A stretch of DNA of 64,000 bases from Mesodorylaimus sp. YZB2_4 (taxonomy: Eukaryota; Nematoda; Enoplea; Dorylaimida; Dorylaimidae), in assembly GCA_030248295.1 (NCBI GenBank), contig JASANH010001374.1, positions 806,001-870,000 of the forward strand, read 5' to 3'. The translations under genes and the position numbers were made by a program. The notes beneath the pieces were generated by a model that worked only from the letters and a program-made list of their open reading frames with translations, did no database searches and was not told the DNA's origin. Within the stretch, counting starts at the first letter, position 1; each line of letters opens with the position of its first letter. Below, piece after piece: positions 1 through 11,389 of this stretch.

Positions 1-3000
1 TTTCGATAAAAACGTAAATTTTATTACCGGACGGAACGGAAGTAATTGTCGTATCTAGTTTCTTAGAATAGCAGTGATTGTTTTTTGATTAGGCGGTAAA
101 AGCTCGATCTTGGCCGCATTGGTTTTGGGCCTGGGTGGAAAACCGTCGTCGCTAAATCGTGGAAATTCGGTAAAGGAATATGTGAAAACTGGATGCGTTA
201 GCGCCGAAATTTCCATCACATTTAATAATACGGGGCCTGAATCTTACAATCCCAAAATATACGGCAATGAAATTACGGTCGAGCGAACGTTGCCAACCAG
301 TGGTAGCAGCAAGTATCGAGTAAAAAATGCCCAAGGTATGCTTATTTATTTCATGAAAATACGATCTGACAAGGTTCTCTTTTTTAGGTGTCGTAGTTGC
401 TAACAAAAGCGACGAAATTAAAGCCATGTTAAGATGTTACAATTTTCAATTGGACAATCCGGTCATGATTTTAACGCAAGATACGAGTCGCACATTTTTG
501 AATCAATGTAATCCGAAGAAACTATTCGAGGTGAGTTTTATGCCAACATCGACCGATCCGCCGATCCAGGGGGTGGATCGGATCCCGATCCGATCCGACC
601 GCTGGATCGGCCGGATCGGCATTTAAATTTGCCGCGCATTACCTGCTTGAAAAACACGCGTATGACTTGTTTTACGATACTCCTCTGACATTTGAGTTCT
701 CTCCCATAATCATTGTCTCTGTGACATCGTGTACGTGTAGTTTTTTAATGGGGTCCAGAGGTCAGAGAGAAATCAGATGCGATGGCGAATAGAAGAAGTG
801 ATAAGGAGCTTAACGATAGCTTAACGGAGCTGGATCAGATCACGCGATCCCGATGGGAAGATTTCTTGTTTCTCCTTTACCCCCTTTAACCAATTAAATA
901 AAAAAAAAAGGACCTCCCGGGGAAAATATCCGGGCCCCCCCCCGCCAACAACCCCCCCCCCCCCCTTCCTCCCCCCCCCGCCACAAAAAAACACCACCCT
1001 TTTTTTTTTTCCAACCCCCCCCCCGCACAAAAAGTTTTCCCTCTCAAAATAAAAATAAAATGAATTTATTAAAAACAAAAAAAAAATAGAGTTCTATATC
1101 CCGCGGAGACGCGCCCGGCTGAGTTTTATGGCGTACTTTGAACATGAGAGTTTCAATTTTTGTTTGTTCAAGCTTTTCTATCGCGGCACTCAATTACAAA
1201 CAATCGATGACTTGTTCGAGGACGTGAAGCAAACGTACGATAATACGAAAGAAGAAATTGTTCATCGGGAACAGGTTCGAAAAGTGTTTAAATCTGTAAG
1301 CGAACAATTATGAATATGCTTTTTAGATTATCCAAGATCTAGCAGCAGATGTGGGCGAGTTGGATGGCCGCATCAAAATCCATGAGCAAGCTCAAGTTAA
1401 TCGCGAACGCCTGGGATTTTTGTCGCACGAACTCGCTTGGGCGAGATATCGGGACGCGATCAAAGAGCTGAACACGACCACAGCTAAAGTTGAAGACTTG
1501 AAAAAGCATTTGGACGAAGCTAAGGCCCAATACGAAGCTGCTCATGTAAGCTGTTAAAAATAAGTAATTTTCTAGCTCGTTGCCGACCCCATTTTTTTGC
1601 AGGCTTATGAAACGGAATCAGACTCGAAGATTGAAGAAGAAAGGAAGGAATTGCAAGTTTCGCAATCGAAAGTGGAAGATATGAGAAAGAAAATAAATGA
1701 AATTCAGAATTTATTGGAAACGGCGCAAGCAAAGGAAAGAGAGAAAAAGGTATTTTTACTTCCTAAGTCTCATCGGTCATTTGGAGGTGTGGATTCTTTT
1801 TTAGACTACTTGTGATAAAATTATGCGGGAAATCGGACGAATAAAAAAAGATATCGATGAGTCGAAGCAGATCATTCAAGTCGAGCAGGAGAAACAGTAA
1901 TTTTTTTTGTCTTTCTCATGCGTCGTTTAAAGTTTTTCTGCTCTGAAGCAAATTTTTTCGGTATGCGAGGGGTTAATACAAGGCGGGAAAACATGGGGAA
2001 AGTCCGGAAATCTGGGAAAGGCCTGGAAAACCTAGGAAAGTCAGGGAAAAGAAAAGGGGGGGCCAAAATCAGGGGAAACCAAGAGGTTGCATTTTGAGTT
2101 TTCAAATTTAGAATCGCCTGCCTTTTCTGTGTGCCTGTTGATCATGCCAGAAGAATCATTTGAAATTAATTGAGTAGACGTGGAACATTGTGAGAAGGAT
2201 TAAATTTTTGTCCGGGAATCATTTCTCCTTGTATGAACCCTGCGCGAATGAAATTACATGAATTGTAGATTGGATCTTTCAGGATGAACGATGAAAATAA
2301 GTTAATTCGAGATCAGAAAACTGCTCAAATGAATCAATTGGGAGAAAAAGTTCCTGAAATAAAAGCCGCCGTGGATTGTCATCAGACCGAATTGATTCAG
2401 TGGCAAAATTCGTTACGTACTCGGAATGAACAACGTGACTCGTTGAGGTAAGGACCCCCCTCTGGCTATCTTGACGTTGGGTAATACTGGAGAATGGGCA
2501 CTCCATTCCTTGGTGTGTGTTGGAATGCCAGGTGGCGTGAGCGTGGGTTTAGTGTGGTACATTCGTCTTTCATTCTAGGCTCGAAATCCAGGCGAAAACA
2601 CGAGAACTGAACAATGCTGGTCGATCGTACGAGGATCTGCAAATGGCGAAATCTGACTCGGTGGCTCGTTTTGGCCGTGAAGCCCCTCGATTGGCTCAAT
2701 TGATCAATGAGGCGATGAATCGAGGTCAGTTTCATCGACGTCCACGTGGCCCGATCGGAGCGTATGTATCTGTCAAGGACGAACGTTGGGCGGTTGCCAT
2801 CGAAAGTTGCGTGGGTCGAGGAATGCTATGCTCGTATATTGTCCATGATTTCCACGATAATCGTCTTTTGGAAAATTTGATGCAACGTGCCGGCTACCAG
2901 AGGGCCAGCAAACCGTCGATTTATATTCGAAAGTAAGTTTTGTCTTCTTGTTTGGAGATTTTTTATGGGCAACATAGCGAATTTTAAGCTCGCATTGTCC

Positions 3001-5419
3001 GACACTGCTTAGCTAGGGTGGAGACCTTGATCTGTCTGATCGAATGTTTGCTTTGTTGAAGCTTTGGCGACGAACGGACTGCGCACAATGTGTCGCGTAA
3101 CGAGACTCGTAGCGATAAATATCCAAATGTATTGTCCATGTTGAAATTCGAAGATTATGTGGTCATGAATTTATTGATCGACTTTAAACGTATCGAAAGT
3201 ACTATCCTATTCAATAGTGAGGGTGAAATGAGAGATGTCATGCGGTATCGGGTAAGTGAATGGTTTTCGAGGCAGGTTACCTATTACACTTGTTTATTAT
3301 AGCCTCCAGCAAACGCTACCTCGGCTTTTGATGCGAATGGTGGAACGGCTCTTTTATCGCCTACGTTTCGGTTTTATCCAGCGCAATTCCGAGATGGCGC
3401 AAGATATTTGGTGAAATCTGTCGATGAGCAATTACAACGTTTGGAACAACATATCAGGCATCATCGAGAAGAAAAACAACGTTTGGATAAGGAATTAGCT
3501 GATGTAAGTTTTTGAAAATCGCTGCCTTGGGGCTTGAGGTGACTGATAGAAGGGCACGTAGCGTTCTGTGGTCTTGATCTATTTCACGTTGAAAAATCGG
3601 CCGATGAGTGTGAACTAATAGCAAATTGAATATTTTCACGTTTTAGTTGGAACGTCAAATCTCGACTGAAGAAGCTCAACGCCAACGTTGTCAAAGAGCA
3701 ATTGATGATGGAAATAAACAGATTCGAGATAATAAAGCGCGTGTTGATCGTCTGGAACGAGAAATCAGAGATTTATTGCCGGCCAATAAGGATATTGGAT
3801 TATTCGTAAGTGCACGAGGTGCTTATTGTATTCGAATCGGGTATCAAAAATTGTATTTTTTAGGAGAACGAACTACAGGAGAATGAGCAGAAATTGGCTA
3901 TAGCGAATGAAGCTTTGGAAAAAGCGCGGGAAGAATGGGAAGAGCGGAAGGCGAAAGTTGCGGAAGCGACGGAGGAAAGAAGTAAAATTATGGCGGAGAA
4001 GAAAGTGGTAGAAAAAGAGTTTCGAGATCGACAAGCTTGTATCGATCGACTGAATGGAGAGAAAAACCGTAGGAAGAATGAAAGCGATAATAAACGACGT
4101 GCCATGGAGGCTTTGAATCGCGGAATTGCATCGGAGGAAACTTTGGTCCGTCAACTAAACGAAAAAGCGGAGGTAAGCTCAGGAAAAGCTTGGTTTTGCA
4201 ACACGGAACATTGGATTTTATATTTTTAGAAATTAAAAGAGGAAGCAAAACTTTTGCGCGAAGAATTAATCGAAACGAGTCGTACTTGTGCAGTGATTGA
4301 ACGAGAAATGCTTCGAATTGAGAATTCGTTAAAACGCTTCGCTGAAGAGTGAGTTTAGGTTTTTATGTGTGTCGAAAAGAAAGCACCTTTTGGATTTTTC
4401 TAGAGCGACTGATCTCGACGAATTGATGAATGAGCGTCGTGAAAAAACGGAAAGGTTGGAAAATTTACGTCAATTTTTAGCGGAAATGTTGCAAGGAGAG
4501 AAAGTAGGCATTAAGAGTTTTTAAAATTTGATCTGTCTATGTTACCTTTTTTAGGCTTTAAACGATGCTATTCGTCTTCGTAAAGTTGGTTATCGAGCGA
4601 TTAAAACCATGGCAAAAATCGAAGTAAAAACGAAATTTGTTACGAATTTGTCTGGTCGTGGTTATTCGGGGAAATTATCGATTGATTATGAGCATCAAAC
4701 TTTATCGATTTTTGTAAGTTCAAAAAGATTTTCAAGGTGTTTCAGAATTTGTAACGCGTGTTTTTTGCAGGTGGAACCACGAAAGACTGGTGAGGAAACT
4801 CCGACTTTGATGCAGTATAAAAAAGCTGGCTCGAAAAGGCAATCACAAAATTTGATGAAAGATTCGGAAACGAATCGCACGCAGGATTTGCGTGGATTAA
4901 GTGGTGGTGAACGTTCGTATTCAACGGTCTCATTCATATTGGCTTTATGGGAAACGATGAACGCGCCGAGTTGTTGTTTGGACGAGTTCGACGTATTCAT
5001 GGATCATTATGCTCGGCGTGTAATTATGGAATTATTGATCTACTTCGCGTTGAAGAATCGGCCGATGAGTCAATTCATCTTTTTAACACCGTTGAGTGTC
5101 AGGTAAGTCCAATCTGCTCAGATCTGGTCAGTTGGTTTTTGGGGTGGGTGAAGCTATTTCAGTTTTGGTGAGTCTTCCTGTGCATTTTATGATGACTCGG
5201 CCATTAGCACATAGAGTAGTTTTATGGATCCATGCTTCTGGACGGCGGTCATTCTGCAGTGAGAATCGGTTTTTATGAGTTTGTTGGCATGAATATCAAT
5301 ACTTTTGCGCAAAGTTTTCTCGTTTCAGTGAATTGCCGTTCAATCAACGCGGTTTGAAAGTGCAGCAATTGGAGGCACCGCGTGATCGGAAACGTTTGAA
5401 TGATGAGAATCGTGAATGA
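1..5419 (+). CDS. SMC6: SMC6, structural maintenance of chromosomes protein 6 (5' end cut by window)
   Basis: SMC6 is an ATPase of the SMC5/6 complex, which acts in DNA repair and chromosome structure in the nucleus. Exons in phase: 1-41, 93-335, 388-530, 1173-1295, 1327-1545, 1603-1749, 1805-1896, 2283-2447, 2579-2932, 3062-3251, 3303-3503, 3647-3805, 3864-4172, 4230-4348, 4404-4503, 4555-4713, 4771-5102, 5329-5419, giving about 1,060 visible residues. The Walker A motif GRNGSGKSS spans the first intron (ends at 41, resumes at 93). Long charged coiled coils flank a hinge in exon 2579-2932. The last large exon carries the ABC signature LSGGERS (about 4896-4919) and Walker B CLDEFDVFMD (about 4977-5006), the SMC6-type sequence. 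Only the short N-terminal tail upstream of Walker A is missing. Intron 3 (531-1172) contains a GATCC-rich repeat and poly-C tracts. Exon joins at 1173 and 3062 have weaker acceptors. Confidence 0.95.
545..860 (+). repeat. Dispersed repeat with GATCC-rich head, copy 1
   Basis: Lies in SMC6 intron 3. It begins with degenerate GGATC/GATCC units and continues into unique-looking sequence. Almost the whole stretch recurs in reverse orientation at about 16935-17262. Related GATCC blocks occur near 16185-16315 and 60810-60830. No coding potential was seen. Confidence 0.8.
905..1085. repeat. Low-complexity poly-C / poly-A tract
   Basis: Runs of 8-15 C alternate with A and T runs inside SMC6 intron 3. 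It is simple sequence, with a real chance of local assembly or sequencing error. Confidence 0.7.
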
Positions 5420-5779
5420 TCTCGGTAGGCATTACTGTAATGGCGCTTGCATTATGTTATCTTTCTTTTTTTTTGTCTTAAAATTTGAACGATGTAGGTT
5501 GTATCGAATTAGATATGCCGTTTTTTGCGAAGTAAAATGCGCCTGGGTGTTGCGAGCTTGAAATTCCCGGATCTTTACCAGTATTTTTGGGTTAAGCGCG
5601 AGATTTTCAGGTAAACATTTTGAGCTGCTTATATCAAAATGCCAGCTGCCTAATTTTACTTGTGCGCGAATTCCGGGGAACAAAAAATTTTGGGAAATTT
5701 TCTGGGAGTATTTGTACGTCTTTTAGATAAAAATTAAAATTCTGTAGTCTGTATTTTTCGCCTATTGAGAAAAGATAAA

Positions 5780-7311
5780 ATGGGATTGAAAGCGTCGGGA
5801 GATGTAAGTTTGGAATTTTATTATTAGTTTTTGGGGGAAATTAATTTTTGGGTAAAAATTGTGGGCTGATTTAATATTTCAATTATATGTTGGCCAGATG
5901 TCTATTCGTGGATTTGGTTCATTTTAGTTGAGAGAATACATTGTGATCGGTCGACGATTGCCGGCTGAAAAGAGTGCGGAGAAGAAAGGCCCGAATGCTC
6001 CGCCGCCGCCGTTGTACAAGATGCGATTATTCGCTCCGAACGCTATCGTGGCGAAATCTAGGTTCTGGTATTTTTGCCGTACGTTGAAGAAAATCAAAAA
6101 GGCGAACGGCGAGATTGTTTCGGTCGATCAAGTAAGAGAATTTTAGGGTTTCCCCGGTTATTGGAAGTGAAAGAGTCGCTTTTCTCAACGAAATGGCTCT
6201 TTTTCAGTTGCAGTTAATGTAGGCTATGTTAAGTCGTTACAGTCGCCTAAAACACTAATGTGCTAAATTTTGTTTAATAAATAAACGGAAGGGGATGAGA
6301 ATAAATAAGGATGAGATTTGAAATAGGGTCTTGATGGGTGATCTGATGGGGTGATGGGTGGGTGGGATGCAGTGTCGTGTCGGGGATAGTTTTTGCTTTG
6401 CTTAGAATTTCTTCGTTACCGAGCTGACGAATCGAAGTTTCGGTGGTTGCTTTTGCGTAATTCACGACAATTTTTCTTTACTGCAACGAAATATCACATA
6501 AAATAAGGTTTTTAGCCCTCTTGCGTCTGCGCCCTTTCATGGTTTGATCTAACATATTCCATCTTTCAGGTGCAAGAAAGGAAACCGCTAAAAATCAAGA
6601 ACTTTGGTATTTGGCTGCGTTACGATTCTCGTACTGGCACGCACAACATGTACCGTGAATATCGCGATTTGACGACGGCTGCCGCTGTTACTCAATGCTG
6701 TAAGTGATGGCTTGGATATTCGCCTGTTTGGGGCCAAAAGATTCGCCTTTTTAGATCGTGACATGGGAGCTCGCCATCGCGCTCAATCCGATAGCATTCA
6801 AATTATCAAGGTGGAGGAAATACCAGCGTCGAAATGCCGTCGTGCTCATATCACGCAGTTCCACGTGAGTACTGGGGAGTACTTTTACTGGGAGGTTTGA
6901 ATCGCAGAGCGTCCAAAATTTGGGATTGTCTCAGCTGATGGTAGAACTGGCTTGGCGGGAATGAGAATTTTGTGGATTCGATTGAATTGGGGGGACTCAT
7001 AAAATCCAATTGGACTTCGGAGGATGTGTACACAAATATGCCTTTTTTGATCAGCGGGCAGGCGGACGCGTACAATCAGTTTGGTCAGAAGAAATGTGCG
7101 CGTAGTGCTGGTCCCTGTTTTTTAGTTCTTGACTCCATGGGAGAAGCGAGTCGCTGAGAAGCTACTTCAGTCTTTTATTTTGTTTTGCTGACGGAAGTTT
7201 TGTTTAATATTTTAGAATTCGAAGATCAAGTTCCCGTTGACGCAAGTGATCACGAAGAGGAAGAACGTGTCGCGTTTCACCACTCGTCGTCCCAAGACCC
7301 ATTTCTCTTGA
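5780..7311 (+). CDS. RPL18A: Large-subunit ribosomal protein eL20 (L18a)
   Basis: Structural protein of the cytosolic 60S subunit. Exons 5780-5803, 5928-6131, 6570-6699, 6755-6864 and 7216-7311 join in phase to 187 residues; animal L18a is usually about 176. Diagnostic stretches are [41 protein letters not shown] and a basic C-terminus. The extra length is a Lys/Ala/Pro-rich insert after the first strand (residues about 19-34). The first exon codes only eight residues, starting MGLKASGD, where vertebrates have MKASG. The start is chosen because it is the only ATG that joins in frame. It lies 361 nt downstream of the SMC6 stop on the same strand, and a polyadenylation signal follows at 7415. 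Confidence 0.96.
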
Positions 7312-7414
7312 GCTGGCTGCCGTGGATGACGTTGGCCGTCGAAGAAGATCGTTGGTGGTTTCTGCTTTGAATAGAAGTCGGTCGTTTTCTTGAAAAGTTG
7401 TTGAAATGTGAAAC

Positions 7415-7420
7415 AATAAA
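7415..7420 (+). terminator. Polyadenylation signal AATAAA of RPL18A
   Basis: A canonical AATAAA lies 104 nt after the RPL18A stop and 170 nt before the cytochrome c start, a suitable place for 3'-end formation between two close tandem genes. Confidence 0.6.
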
Positions 7421-7592
7421 GGTTATTGATAAAGAGTGTGGCTGGTATTGGCTGGGGTTTTGGCCCCGTGGTATTTTGCGCTTTTATGGAAAAAACGATA
7501 ATTTGGATGGTGCAATTTTGTAGGTTTAATCTTCAGTGCGAGTCTTGTACGACGTGTTTTCGATTGGTTGCTAGTGATTGAATCGAATCGAA

Positions 7593-10500
7593 ATGGCCGA
7601 TATTCCAGCTGGTAATGCGGAGAAGGGCAAGAAGTTGTTTGTAGCCAGGTGCGCTCAGTGTCACACGGCGGAGAAAGGCGGGGCGAACAAGACCGGTCCC
7701 AATTTGCATGGATTGATTGGTCGTAAGACTGGGCAAGTGCCCGGTTTCGATTATACGGAGGCCAACAAGAGGAAAGGTATCACATGGACGAAGGAGACTT
7801 TGTTCGAGTATTTGTTGGATCCGAAGAAATATATACCTGGTGAGTGGACATTTAGTGGGGAGCTGTGAGAAGATTCAAATGTAGGGCGGAATATTTGAAA
7901 AAAAGAGTGTGATATTCCGATTCAGCATCCACGTTTTAGTGGGGTAGCCAAAATTCTGGGTCTTCGCATTTTGATCTTATTAATGAATTGATGAAACCAG
8001 TTACAAAATCGATGATGGACATGGTTTTATTTGCTAAAATTTGTTGAAAGGCATCAAAGATTTTGTCTGCATATCACGTCAGGGATTCCTCAGACTAAAA
8101 AATCGGAGTTGTCGATTATTGATCAGCGGTGATTTTTTGACGAGAAGCAGAAAAATCAGATCATTTTTTCTATCTCAATTATTTAAGAAGTCGAAATTTT
8201 TGTTTCTCTTTGCGGTCAAGGATTGCGATTTTTTGACGGGTGCTGGAGGTCCAGAGTTTTGGATCCCCTGTAATGAATCTGAATATCGTACTCTGTCTTC
8301 AATATTCGCACATCGAGTCTAGACTGCATCATCGACTGTAAGGGTCTTTGGGCGCTTTTGCTGTTTGCTCCCCAGGCAAAGGCTAGTATAAGGCTGGCTG
8401 AAGCCTGATAATAGTCTAAGCTTAAGTTTTATACCAGACTAAGCCTAAGCCTAAGCCTAGGCCTAGTATCAGTCTAAGCCCAAGTCATATGCCAGCCTAA
8501 GCCTAAGCCATATTGGGGAGCAAACAGTAAAAGTGCCGGTCTTTGCTTGTGCTGTCATGGCTGTGGCAGGGCTGGGCTTAAAATCGTGCAACGTTGTGTG
8601 GCATTGCATGTGTGCCCTATAATATGCGAAGGTGACCGCGGCAAAGCAGAGGTCATAGGAGGCTGGAAAACTTGTAATCAAGGAAAACTGAGAAGTTGCA
8701 TTTCGAGGCTCCAGATTTCGTGTCAACCTCCTTGCCATGTGTGTGCTGATCATGCTGGAAATCAGGGAATCAGTTAAAGTTGTGTGTGAAATCAGGGACA
8801 AAATCAGAATTTTGTTTGGAAAACTCGGACCAATCAGAGAAAATCATTTTCAGGAGGGGTACTCTGGAGGTAACTAGGCCATGATGGGGGCTATTATTCG
8901 CTCCGTCATTGGGATGCCAGAGATGATGCTTAGAATGCCAGCGTGGACTGATCCGACCTTCGGCGTGGGCCCTGATCTCGATGTGGCTTATCCGCCTTAA
9001 GAAATGGGATGTACTGTAAATGGGGTGACCTCTTTGACAGTGCGCCCTCACTAACCCGCCCTCCTGTCCTATGACCTCTCCAAAAAAACTCAGCAGAACT
9101 GACTTGCACCGAAGGCGGGATTCAATAACAATTTGTGAGAAAAATTGTGATTCTCCGATTGTATGCAGCATTATCAAGCAGAAGAAGCGCGAAAAATTTT
9201 AGTCGCCAATTCGGCAGATGCAGCAGTCGGATAAGACTGAATGCCGACTCCGATCATCTTAGCAGATCGATCGATGCCGTGAGCAATGCTGTTTTAGAGT
9301 GAATATTTGCCATTCATTCATTGTTTATTCGATAGACGAACGCAGGATGACCCCGTACCGCATTCTGCCCAACCAGTATTTTTTCAGGGCTCGGCGGCCC
9401 CGCCCTCCTCAGCGTGTTGGCCAGTTCAGCGGCCCCACTGAACTGAGTCCAGCGGGCCCCGCCGACCTGTGCGCCTAGCCGGGTGAATATACCTCGATAG
9501 GGCCAGTGATGCCCTCGTACCGTGTGCTGTGGTGCGGACATTGCCCAGGCTCGGTTGTCGTGCGCTGGAATACTGACCTTCTCTGTGCGACAGAGTATCC
9601 ACGCGGGCTGATGTGCGTAGGATACTCTGTCAACTTTCGCCACCCTGAGAGCGGCCTTGAGGGTCTGCTCCAGGGTCGCTCTCGCGCGTCCTAGCAGACA
9701 TGTGTATGAATGCGCGAACTGTGCGCGGCCGAGTGGGTACTGTAACCGCTGTAGTTTCAGATTTTCGCTCGTGTTTTACCATTTTTTGCCTTCTTTTTCC
9801 ATTCGTGAGACTCAAGCAAGCAAAAATCACAAAACGAAAAATGCGCAAATTCAAATTCAGACCAACAGGCACATCGTTTTCTTTACATTCATCATGGAGA
9901 CAAAAATACAAAATGCGAACACAGATAAAACAAAGAAAAACTAGTTCGATTCATCAACGTGATCTCAACAGAAGTGGGTTCTAAAACAAAAATTGTCATC
10001 TCTTAGTCTCGAGAACATTTTGTAATATTAAAAACACTCACTTTTGTCTTACAATATTCCAATCGACAAGCTTACTGTAGGCCTAATTCCGCCTTTTCGT
10101 AATTCGTCGTATTGTAAAGCACCGATCTATAAAAGAGCATAATGAATAAACAACCTAGAAAAGTTAGCGACTGTATCAGTAAAATTGAAGCTACTAATGC
10201 ACATCATTGTTTTCCCCAGAGCAAGAAAGTGACTACGTGAGTCCTCGAATTTTACATAAACGGGCGGTTAATCTTCACTGATTCTCACTTCCTTCCTACA
10301 TTATTTTCTTTTCTTCGATAGGCCTACTGAAAAATTCCCCTAAATCCTTAAAGGATGCAAATAGTTCTCAGAATGACGAAAAAAACCACGCTTTCGTGAA
10401 TTCATAAACTATCTCACCTGTCTTTCTTCGCTTCGAGAATAAAAAATGTTCCGAAGTTTGATGCGATTACATACAGGCGAAATTTTTCATGATTTGTTCC

Positions 10501-11389
10501 CCCCAAACGGAACCTTTCCCTAAAAATAAAAACAAAAAATGAAGTAAAATTCGAATTCACAATAGCAATAATTCATTTCAGGTACTTCTAGCTACATTTC
10601 ACGCAAAAAATTCCAATATAACAAAGTTTCTCGCCAAGGTTCGCTCCAGGGTCTGCTCTTTCCATGCAGAGCATAACCCTCGCCAGGGTCTGCTCCGCCG
10701 TGGAGAGCATAACCCTCGCCAGGGTCTGCTCCACCGTGGAGAGCATAACCCTCGGGAGAGCACCCTGGAGCACACCCTCGGCCTATCCTACAGCACACAG
10801 GACAGGATCCTGTCCAACGAGGGTGGCGAAAGTTGACAGAGTATCCTACGCACATCAGCCCGCGTGGATACTCTGTCGCACAGAGAATACTGACCGATGT
10901 CCCTGCGCATCCTTGCCGTAGACTGCATAGCCGTACATGGGAGGCCTCCTAGTCGTAGGAGCCTGAGACATCAACCTGACGGGTTTCTGCCCCGTGCAAC
11001 CCTCTGCCTGCGAGCCGCATTTTCTCCTGCGCCTGCCAGGCATGGTTTCATTCGTCTCGAGGGCCAACCGAGGCAACTGATGAGGTGCATAAGGCGCTCA
11101 GTCAAGGCAACCACATACACGACCTCCTCCAAAGGCCAGCACACCTGCTGCACCAGTGACCTTGTGTGGGAGTACTCTCTGACTATGGCAATGTGCGCTC
11201 AACATGCCCCGATTCTCCGACAGGGACAGTCGTATCATGTGCGAAGGGGGGCTGACCTCGTGAGTCCGAAGATGAACTGACAAAATAAAGAATTTGCTGC
11301 TTTCAGGAACGAAAATGGTGTTTGCCGGTTTGAAAAAGCCGCAAGAACGAGCAGACTTGATCGCGTATTTGGAAGAGCAAAGCAAGTGA
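7593..11389 (+). CDS. Cytochrome c (somatic type)
   Basis: Soluble electron carrier of the mitochondrial intermembrane space between complexes III and IV. Two exons, 7593-7839 and 11307-11389, join through a phase-1 intron inside the Gly codon of the conserved PKKYIPGTKM motif, giving 109 residues. The haem-binding CAQCH motif is present, as are [15 protein letters not shown] and the axial Met in [11 protein letters not shown]. The N-terminal extension [14 protein letters not shown] resembles insect and nematode cytochrome c. The start is the ATG matching this N-terminus. The 3,467-bp intron is very long for this gene and is filled with repeats and at least one MITE-like element. Confidence 0.97.
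8343..8545. mobile_element. Short non-autonomous DNA transposon (MITE) with 8-bp target duplication
   Basis: The element at 8351-8537 has 23-bp inverted ends: GGCGCTTTTGCTGTTTGC... on the left and, reverse-complemented, GGCACTTTTACTGTTTGC... on the right. It is flanked by the perfect 8-bp direct repeat GGTCTTTG at 8343-8350 and 8538-8545. Its 187-bp interior is rich in TTAGGC-like hexamers and codes for nothing. Eight-bp duplications are typical of hAT-type and some other DNA transposons. Confidence 0.75.
9580..10886. repeat. Perfect 66-bp inverted repeats flanking 1.2 kb
   Basis: The sequence 9580-9645 reappears reverse-complemented at 10821-10886. Each arm itself holds a smaller palindrome, GACAGAGTATCC and GGATACTCTGTC. 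The interior has no transposase-like frame. It may be the ends of a non-autonomous element or a recent inverted duplication. Confidence 0.7.
10650..10770. repeat. 36-bp tandem repeat, about three copies
   Basis: A unit with the core GAGCATAACCCTCGCCAGGG is repeated with a 36-bp period just inside the right arm of the 9.6/10.8-kb inverted repeat. Confidence 0.65.

Larger units (their letters stand above)
7840..11306 (+). other. Single long intron of the cytochrome c gene
   Basis: It starts GTGAGT and ends TTTCAG. It contains an inverted-repeat element at 8351-8537, a pair of 66-bp inverted repeats (9580-9645 and 10821-10886), and a 36-bp tandem repeat near 10650-10760. The remainder has no recognisable genes; open frames there are short and unlike known proteins. 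Confidence 0.85.

Noticed and set aside
6132-6569. Possible intronic C/D snoRNA in RPL18A
   Set aside because: TGATGG and CTGA matches exist, but there is no terminal stem and the box spacing is wrong.
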